A stretch of 64,000 nt of DNA, taken from positions 558,001-622,000 of the forward strand of contig CAWFSJ010000005.1 of assembly GCA_963818505.1 (NCBI GenBank). The letters are read 5' to 3'. Source of the DNA: JADKAV01 sp963818505. Lineage in GTDB: Bacteria; Actinomycetota; Actinomycetes; S36-B12; UBA10799. The position numbers and the translations under genes were made by a program. The notes below the pieces were generated by a model that made no database searches, was not told where the DNA came from, and saw only the letters and a program-made list of their open reading frames with translations. Shown here piece by piece: positions 58,944 to 64,000 of this stretch. The stretch's first letter is position 1, and each line of letters starts with the position of its first letter.

Positions 58944-60241
58944 TGAACAAGATCCTCCTGGGTGCTGTGGCCCTCGCCGTCGCACTGCCGATGGCTCCGG
59001 CTGCTGCCGCCCCGAAACCGATCACCCCACCCCCCAGAGCACCATGGACGGTCGTGGATGCGGACCTTTTCGGCATGCACGTCGCGTCCTTGAGCGCGGG
59101 CGACACCTTCCCGGGCCGGCTTGGCGGGGTGCGCCTTTGGGACTCCGGCGTGCGCTGGGACCAGGTCGAGAAGAAGCAGGGCCAGTTCGACTGGGAACGG
59201 TTCGACACAGCGGTCAGCACCGCTGAGGCGTCCGGCGCCGAGGAGATCATGTACGTTCTCGGGTCGACCCCGGAATGGGCTGCGTCCTTCATCCGTCCCG
59301 ACACCTACTACTACGGCGGCGGCACCGCCTCAGAGCCGAAGAAGCTGAGCTACTGGCGCGACTGGGTCCGTGAAGTTGCCACACGTTACAAAGGCCGGAT
59401 CACGAGCTACCAGATCTGGAACGAGGCCAACCTCGCCTCCTTCTTCGCCCCGGAACGCCCGGAGTACTGGAAGCGCATGGCTCTGCTGACCGACATCGCC
59501 GCCGAGGAGATCCGCTCCATCGACCCCAAGGCTGACGTCGTCAGTGCCTCCAGCACGGTGATCCAGAGCAAGCGGTTCGCCAAGGAGAGCTTCTTCTACC
59601 GCTACCTGCGCGCCGTCGTGAAGCGCAAGGTGAAACTCGATGCGATCACGGTGCACCTGTACCCCTGGACCACAAAGGGCCCCGGCGGCGGGACACCGGT
59701 CAACCGCCTTGTCGGCCTTGAACAGGCGCGGGAAGTCGTCGATGGGCTCGGCTTGTCGAAGGTCCCGATCTGGGACACCGAGGTCAACTACGGCAACCGA
59801 CGCGACAACGGCCATCCCCAGGAGAAGTTCGGCAAGAAGGTCGGGTCGGCCTATCTGGCACGCACGTACATCGACAGCCTGCGCTACGACGTGAGCAAGG
59901 TGTTCTGGTACTCGTGGGACTCCCACGTGATGGGCATCAGCACGACCGACGAACTCACGGGGACGACCATCGCACCGGGCAAGGCCTTCTTCACGATCCA
60001 GGACTGGCTCGTGGGTGCGAAGTGGGGTGACTGTTCGGACCAGCGGGTCACAGTGTGTTCGCTGAAGCGCTCCGGTGAGCGCCAGTACGTGCTGTACGCG
60101 GACCTCAAGACAACGCGCAAGGTGACGCTGCCGAAGAAGTCGTTCGACGTACGGCAGGTGTGTTACTTGAATGGGACTTGCGAGCCGATCAGAAACCGCA
60201 CGGTCAAGGTTGAGCAGTCCCCCGTGCTGCTTGTTCCATAG
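58943..60241 (+). CDS. Secreted glycoside hydrolase (clan GH-A, GH39/PslG-like), paralogue 1
   Basis: The 432-residue protein has a signal peptide ending APAAAA and a TIM-barrel hydrolase. Typical features are 'GVRWDQVEKKQGQFDWERFD', the acid/base Glu in YQIWNEANLASFF (about residue 162) and the nucleophile Glu in IWDTEVNYGNRR (about 280). Three cysteines near the C-terminus (GDCSDQRVTVCSLK, CYLNGTC) may be bridged. The fold resembles GH39 enzymes such as PslG, which trim exopolysaccharides. Two paralogues follow, all with WDTEVNYG. Confidence 0.82.
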   Translation: MNKILLGAVALAVALPMAPAAAAPKPITPPPRAPWTVVDADLFGMHVASLSAGDTFPGRLGGVRLWDSGVRWDQVEKKQGQFDWERFDTAVSTAEASGAEEIMYVLGSTPEWAASFIRPDTYYYGGGTASEPKKLSYWRDWVREVATRYKGRITSYQIWNEANLASFFAPERPEYWKRMALLTDIAAEEIRSIDPKADVVSASSTVIQSKRFAKESFFYRYLRAVVKRKVKLDAITVHLYPWTTKGPGGGTPVNRLVGLEQAREVVDGLGLSKVPIWDTEVNYGNRRDNGHPQEKFGKKVGSAYLARTYIDSLRYDVSKVFWYSWDSHVMGISTTDELTGTTIAPGKAFFTIQDWLVGAKWGDCSDQRVTVCSLKRSGERQYVLYADLKTTRKVTLPKKSFDVRQVCYLNGTCEPIRNRTVKVEQSPVLLVP

Positions 60242-60248
60242 GAGGAAA

Positions 60249-61448
60249 ATGTTGCGTTGGGCTGCTGTACTTGCGGCTGGACTGGTTGCGGTTCCGACCG
60301 CGGCCCAGGCCAAACCCGTGGACCCCGAACAGTTCGGCCTGCACGTGTCGGGCATCGCCAACGGCACCTCGGTGTCGGTCAGCGCGGTCCGGTTGTGGGA
60401 CGCCGGAGTGCGCTGGGATCAGATCGAGAAGAAGCAGGGCAAGTACAAGTGGGCGGGGTTGGATGCCGCTGTGGCCAACGCCGAGGCAGCCGGCGCCACC
60501 GAGATCCTCTACGTCCTCGGCTCGACGCCGAAGTGGGCCGCCAGCAAGTTCTCCAGCGTCGACCTCTACGGCCCCGGCACCTCCTCGCTGCCCAAGAAGA
60601 ACAAGTACTACCTGGACTACGCGAAGGCCGTCGCCGCCCGCTACAAAGGCCGGATCACCAGCTACCAGATCTGGAACGAGGCCAACACCCGCAGCTTCTA
60701 CAACGGCGGCAAGTTCGACGGCTGGGTGAAACTGGCGGCCTTGACCAAGCAGGCATCCAAGGCGATCGGCTCGGTGGACCCGAAAGCCGACATCGTCGCG
60801 GCCTCCAGCACCGTGATCCCGACACCGCTGTTCCAGACGGAGAGTTTCTTCTTCCGCTACTTGCGCGAACTCAAGCGGCAGAAAGTCCCCATCGACGCGC
60901 TGAGCGTGCACCTGTACCCGGTGGACCCGAAGCAGGGCCCGGACTCGCGGGTGGAGAGCATCGCCGCGGTCCGCAAGGTCATGGCCAAGGTCGGGCTGAA
61001 CAAGCCGCTGTGGGACACCGAGGTGAACTACGGCGACCGGCGCGACCCCGCCCGCCAGGTGGTGCCCAAGCCGAAGAAGGCCGCGGCCTACGTGGCCCGG
61101 ACCTACCTCGACTCCGCGCGCTACGGGATCGCCCGGACCTTCTGGTACGGCTGGGACATCAACGTGCTTGGGATCTCGCTGACCAACGCAGACGGCTCCC
61201 CGACCGCCGCCGGCCAGGCCTACCTGAGCACCCGCGACTGGATGCTGGGCGGGGCCTGGAAGGGCTGCAAGGACTCCGGCAGGGTGACCACGTGCACCGT
61301 GGGCGGCACCCGGATCGTGTACGCGACGAAGTCGACCAACCTGAAGCGGCCCGCCGGGGTCACGAAGGTGACCACGTTGTCGGGGGCGACGCGGGATGCC
61401 GGACCGACGATCAAGGTGAACACGGCCCCCGTGCTGCTGTGGGGATGA
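60249..61448 (+). CDS. Secreted glycoside hydrolase (GH39/PslG-like), paralogue 2
   Basis: The 399-residue protein starts MLRWAAVLAAGLVAVPTAAQ, a signal peptide, with GGAGGA immediately upstream. The barrel has 'AGVRWDQIEKKQGKYKWAGL', YQIWNEANTRSFYNGG (acid/base) and LWDTEVNYGDRRDPARQ (nucleophile). It is closer to paralogue 3 around SFFFRYLREL and 'HLYPVDPKQGP' than to paralogue 1. It starts seven bases after the stop of paralogue 1, in the same operon. Confidence 0.84.
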   Translation: MLRWAAVLAAGLVAVPTAAQAKPVDPEQFGLHVSGIANGTSVSVSAVRLWDAGVRWDQIEKKQGKYKWAGLDAAVANAEAAGATEILYVLGSTPKWAASKFSSVDLYGPGTSSLPKKNKYYLDYAKAVAARYKGRITSYQIWNEANTRSFYNGGKFDGWVKLAALTKQASKAIGSVDPKADIVAASSTVIPTPLFQTESFFFRYLRELKRQKVPIDALSVHLYPVDPKQGPDSRVESIAAVRKVMAKVGLNKPLWDTEVNYGDRRDPARQVVPKPKKAAAYVARTYLDSARYGIARTFWYGWDINVLGISLTNADGSPTAAGQAYLSTRDWMLGGAWKGCKDSGRVTTCTVGGTRIVYATKSTNLKRPAGVTKVTTLSGATRDAGPTIKVNTAPVLLWG

Positions 61449-61473
61449 CTCGTCGGCGCCGCTGCGAACCGCC

Positions 61474-61513
61474 GGTTTGGGCAAACACACAGCGACAGAT
61501 ATGTGCCCAAACC
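61474..61513 (+). promoter_or_regulatory. Inverted repeat between paralogue 2 and the glycosyltransferase
   Basis: GGTTTGGGCA (61474-61483) and TGCCCAAACC (61504-61513) can form a 10-base stem with a 20-base loop. It is the only substantial intergenic element inside the cluster and may attenuate or process the transcript. Confidence 0.5.
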
Positions 61514-61533
61514 CCGCTGAGGGCGGACCGGCC

Positions 61534-62613
61534 ATGAGAGTCGCCCTCCTGGGCACCCGGGGAATCCCCGCTTTGCATGGCGGTTTCGAGACCGCGGTGG
61601 CCCACATCGGCCCCGGACTGGCCCAGCGCGGCTGGGATGTGACGGTCTACTGCCGCAACCCCGGCCAGACGCTGCGCAGCTTCGAGGGCACCCACCTGGT
61701 GAATCTGCCCGCCCTGCGGCTGAAGGTCGCTGAGACCCTGAGCCACACCGCCCTTTCCGCGGGCCACGCCCTGTTCCAGGACTACGACGTGGCGATCGTC
61801 TTCAACAGCGGCAACGCCCCGTTCCTGGCACCCCTGAAACTGCGCGGACTGCCGGTGGCCGTGCACATCGACGGCCTGGAGGCCCAACGTGCCAAGTGGG
61901 AGGGCATCGGGGCCAAGTACTACGCCTGGGCCGAGCGGTCCTCGGTGAAGCACGCCGACGCGATCATCGCCGATGCCCGCGCGATCGGGGACCACGTACG
62001 GACCAAGTACGGCCGGGACAGTGTCTACCTGGCATACGGAGCGCCGATCCTGCAGCGCGCGCCGGAACGCCTTTGGAGCCTGGAATTGAGCGACCAGGGC
62101 TACCACCTGTGCGTGGCCAGGTTCGAACCGGAGAACCACGTCCTTGAGATCGTGCACGGCTACCGGTCGAGTTCGGCTGAACTGCCCCTGGTGGTGGTCG
62201 GTGGCCCCAGTTACTCCCACGAATACGCCGAAGCCATCGCCGAGGCCGCCGCTGGCGACCCCCGCATCCGCCTGCTGGGCCCGGTGTGGGACCAGGACCT
62301 GCTCGACGACCTGTACCTCGGTGCCCGCAGCGTCCTGCACGGTCACTCTGTGGGCGGCACCAACCCGTCGCTGCTGCGGGCAATGGGCGCGGCAGCACGC
62401 ATCACCGCCTACGACTGCGTGTTCAACCGCGAAGTCACCGCCGGACACGCTCTGTGGTTCACCGACGCGCCGTCCTTGGCCCGTGCCGTCGAGCACGACG
62501 AATCCGCGCCGGACGACCGCGGATCGGCAGCGCAGGAACGCGCCCGGACCGCGTACCGCTGGGCGGACGTGATCGACGGCTACGCGCAGCTGTGTGAGAG
62601 TCTGGCGCGGTGA
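61534..62613 (+). CDS. Glycosyltransferase (DUF1972 / GT1-type, rhamnosyltransferase-like)
   Basis: The 359-residue GT-B protein starts 'VALLGTRGIPALHGGFETAV', the DUF1972 signature of Cps2T/WsaF-like rhamnosyltransferases. Its C-terminal donor domain shows 'GPVWDQDLLDDLYLGARSVL' and GHSVGGTNPSLLRAMGAAAR. It probably transfers a deoxyhexose during cell-surface polysaccharide assembly. ATG 61534 is chosen at the conserved start. Its stop overlaps the next gene's GTG (GTGA). Confidence 0.83.
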   Translation: MRVALLGTRGIPALHGGFETAVAHIGPGLAQRGWDVTVYCRNPGQTLRSFEGTHLVNLPALRLKVAETLSHTALSAGHALFQDYDVAIVFNSGNAPFLAPLKLRGLPVAVHIDGLEAQRAKWEGIGAKYYAWAERSSVKHADAIIADARAIGDHVRTKYGRDSVYLAYGAPILQRAPERLWSLELSDQGYHLCVARFEPENHVLEIVHGYRSSSAELPLVVVGGPSYSHEYAEAIAEAAAGDPRIRLLGPVWDQDLLDDLYLGARSVLHGHSVGGTNPSLLRAMGAAARITAYDCVFNREVTAGHALWFTDAPSLARAVEHDESAPDDRGSAAQERARTAYRWADVIDGYAQLCESLAR

Positions 62614-63797
62614 TTCTCGCCGTGGGAGCAGCACTGATCGCCAGCGTCGCACCCGGTCTTCCGATCTCAGCCACGGCCTTCGGCCAGCACGTGGGCTCCA
62701 TCGCCGCAGCACCTCCGCAGAACCTGCAGTTGAGTTCGATCCGGCTTTGGGACGCCGGCGTGCGCTGGGACCAGATCGAGACGGCCAAAGGCACCTACAA
62801 CTGGACCGCACTGGATGCGGCCGTGGACAACGCGCAGGCCGCCGGGGCAACCGACATCCTGTACGTCCTCGGGTCCACGCCGGCATGGGCCGCTCGCGAC
62901 CCCGCGCTGCCGGGCTTGTACGGACCGGGAACCACCTCGCTGCCCGCGGACCCGGAGGACTACCTGGACTTCCTGCGAGCCGTTCTCGAGCGCTACGAAG
63001 GCAGGATCAACGCCTACCAGATCTGGAACGAGGCGAACACCCGCAGCTTCTACGAAGGGGACTGGACCGCTCTGGCACGGTTGACCCGCCGGGCGCACGA
63101 CACGATCAAGGTCCTGGACCCCGCCGCGCAAGTGGTCGCGGCCTCCAGCACCGTGATCCCGGGCAGGCTGTTCCAGACCGAGAGTTTCTTCTTCCGCTAC
63201 GCCCGGGCGCTGCACAACGCCGGCGACCCGATGGACGCGATGGCCGTGCACCTGTATCCCGTGGACACCAGCAAGGGCCCCAACGCGAGGGCGGCCAGCA
63301 TCCGGGCCGCCCAGCGCGTGCTCAACAAGGTCGGCATCGACAGACCCCTGTGGGACACCGAGGTCAACTACGGGGACCGTCGCGCGGGTCTGCCCCAGGT
63401 CGTCCCCGATCAGGCAACCGGCGCGACGTACCTCGCCCGCACCTACCTGGACGCCGCCACGATGGGAATCGCCCGTACCTACTGGTACGGGTGGGACCTG
63501 TCCGTGCTGGGCATAGACACCACCGACGCCAACGGCAACACAGCGGCCGGCACCGCGTTCATCACAGTCCGGGACTGGCTCACCGACGCCCGGCCCGGGG
63601 GCTGCCAGGACGAGGGTCCGCTGCGCCGTTGCTACTTCACCGCCGCTGACGGCACGGCCTTCACCGTCCTGTGGGCCGCCACGGCGACCGAGGTGCACAC
63701 CGAGTCCCTCGAGGTCTGCCGCATCGACGGTTCTTGCACGCCGGCGGGCCAGAGCCTGACCGTCACCTCCGAGCCGGTGCTTGTGCGCCGGAGCTGA
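62610..63797 (+). CDS. Secreted glycoside hydrolase (GH39/PslG-like), paralogue 3
   Basis: The 395-residue protein has a short hydrophobic N-terminus (ILAVGAALIASVAPGLPISA) and the same barrel as the two upstream copies: 'AGVRWDQIETAKGTYNWTAL', YQIWNEANTRSFYEGDW and LWDTEVNYGDRRAGLPQ. The N-terminal hydrophobic run is brief for a signal peptide, so export is less certain. Coupling to the glycosyltransferase by a 4-base overlap suggests synthesis and trimming of one polymer. Confidence 0.82.
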   Translation: MILAVGAALIASVAPGLPISATAFGQHVGSIAAAPPQNLQLSSIRLWDAGVRWDQIETAKGTYNWTALDAAVDNAQAAGATDILYVLGSTPAWAARDPALPGLYGPGTTSLPADPEDYLDFLRAVLERYEGRINAYQIWNEANTRSFYEGDWTALARLTRRAHDTIKVLDPAAQVVAASSTVIPGRLFQTESFFFRYARALHNAGDPMDAMAVHLYPVDTSKGPNARAASIRAAQRVLNKVGIDRPLWDTEVNYGDRRAGLPQVVPDQATGATYLARTYLDAATMGIARTYWYGWDLSVLGIDTTDANGNTAAGTAFITVRDWLTDARPGGCQDEGPLRRCYFTAADGTAFTVLWAATATEVHTESLEVCRIDGSCTPAGQSLTVTSEPVLVRRS

Positions 63798-63843
63798 CGC
63801 AGCTCGTCGTTACACTCGGTCGAAGGCGATGAAGGGAGCGCAC

Positions 63844-64000
63844 GTGGCGCTGCAGGTGACCAACTCGCCCACCGCTGGTCTCATCGCCTCGATGCGGCCG
63901 AAGCAGTGGGTGAAGAACCTGCTCGTGTTCGCCGTGCCGTTGGCATCGGGTCAGATTCTGCAATCAGGCGTCATCCCCAAAACCCTGCTCGCCTTCGTGG
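63844..64000 (+). CDS. Decaprenyl-phosphate phosphoribosyltransferase-like UbiA protein, N-terminal fragment
   Basis: The first 52 residues are visible: ASMRPKQWVKNLLVFAVPLA and 'SGQILQSGVIPKTLLAFV'. RPKQWVKN is the usual start of decaprenyl-phosphate phosphoribosyltransferases (UbiA family), which supply the ribose/arabinose donor for wall arabinan. GAAGGGAG precedes GTG 63844 and TACACT (63812-63817) is a likely -10 box. The catalytic DDxxD motifs lie beyond the window, so assignment rests on this segment alone. Confidence 0.7.
   Translation, partial: MALQVTNSPTAGLIASMRPKQWVKNLLVFAVPLASGQILQSGVIPKTLLAFV

Overview
The window is one stretch of a high-GC actinobacterial chromosome (Actinomycetota). 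This rests on a mycothiol-dependent enzyme, a bacterial proteasome activator ending in GPYL, a SigK/RskA-type sigma/anti-sigma pair beside a fasciclin gene, a decaprenyl-phosphate phosphoribosyltransferase, a c-di-AMP riboswitch ahead of an NlpC/P60 gene, abundant GTG starts, and many promoters whose -10 box (TANNNT) ends 6-7 bases before the start codon (leaderless mRNAs). I cannot place it to genus. The protein content suggests a facultative organism: it has a fused pyruvate:ferredoxin-type oxidoreductase with an NfnAB-like partner as well as oxidative branched-chain and fatty-acid catabolism.

Layout. 1-0.7 kb: end of an NAD-dependent epimerase, then a composite repeat (two 68-bp nested palindromes around three ~64-bp tandem units). 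0.7-4.3 kb: broken fasciclin gene, ECF sigma and anti-sigma factors, acyl-CoA desaturase and its TetR. 4.4-7.7 kb: branched-chain 2-oxoacid dehydrogenase E1a-E1b-E2. 7.7-12.9 kb: mycothiol enzyme, nitrilase, large secreted M36 metallopeptidase. 12.9-23.7 kb (minus): NfnAB-like fusion, giant 2-oxoacid:ferredoxin oxidoreductase, DUF456, VKOR, M20 peptidase. 23.8-30.3 kb plus 36.7-38.3 kb (minus): an Atu/Liu-like acyl-CoA carboxylation pathway under a shared palindromic operator. 30.4-36.5 kb: secreted beta-propeller protein, TetR, PlsB and HAD-PlsC phospholipid acyltransferases. 38.4-44.7 kb: K+ channel, proteasome activator, an HDO-CDGSH-methyltransferase operon, SerRS, HAD phosphatase, riboswitch-NlpC/P60. 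44.9-53.5 kb: PheA, LarB-LarC, GDPD, FAD oxidase, Nei glycosylase, subtilase, tRNA-Leu. 53.5-56.9 kb: a remodelled accessory patch with a 512-bp apparently perfect duplication of an orphan secreted gene, a CorA ruin and a MerB-like fragment. 57-64 kb: a polysaccharide cluster with DUF4012 protein, three paralogous secreted glycoside hydrolases, a glycosyltransferase, and the start of a decaprenyl-phosphate ribosyltransferase.

The most interesting points are: (i) one 22-bp operator placed over the -10 box of four promoters, three of them with identical leaderless geometry; (ii) the dispersed 68-bp nested palindromes; (iii) the fused ferredoxin-dependent redox pair; (iv) the duplicated orphan secreted gene; and (v) the triplicated hydrolases in an envelope-glycan cluster. 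Several genes (fasciclin, sigma, first TetR, M36, NfnAB-like, CorA) carry apparent frameshifts. Many look like single-base indels, so sequence error cannot be separated from real decay here.
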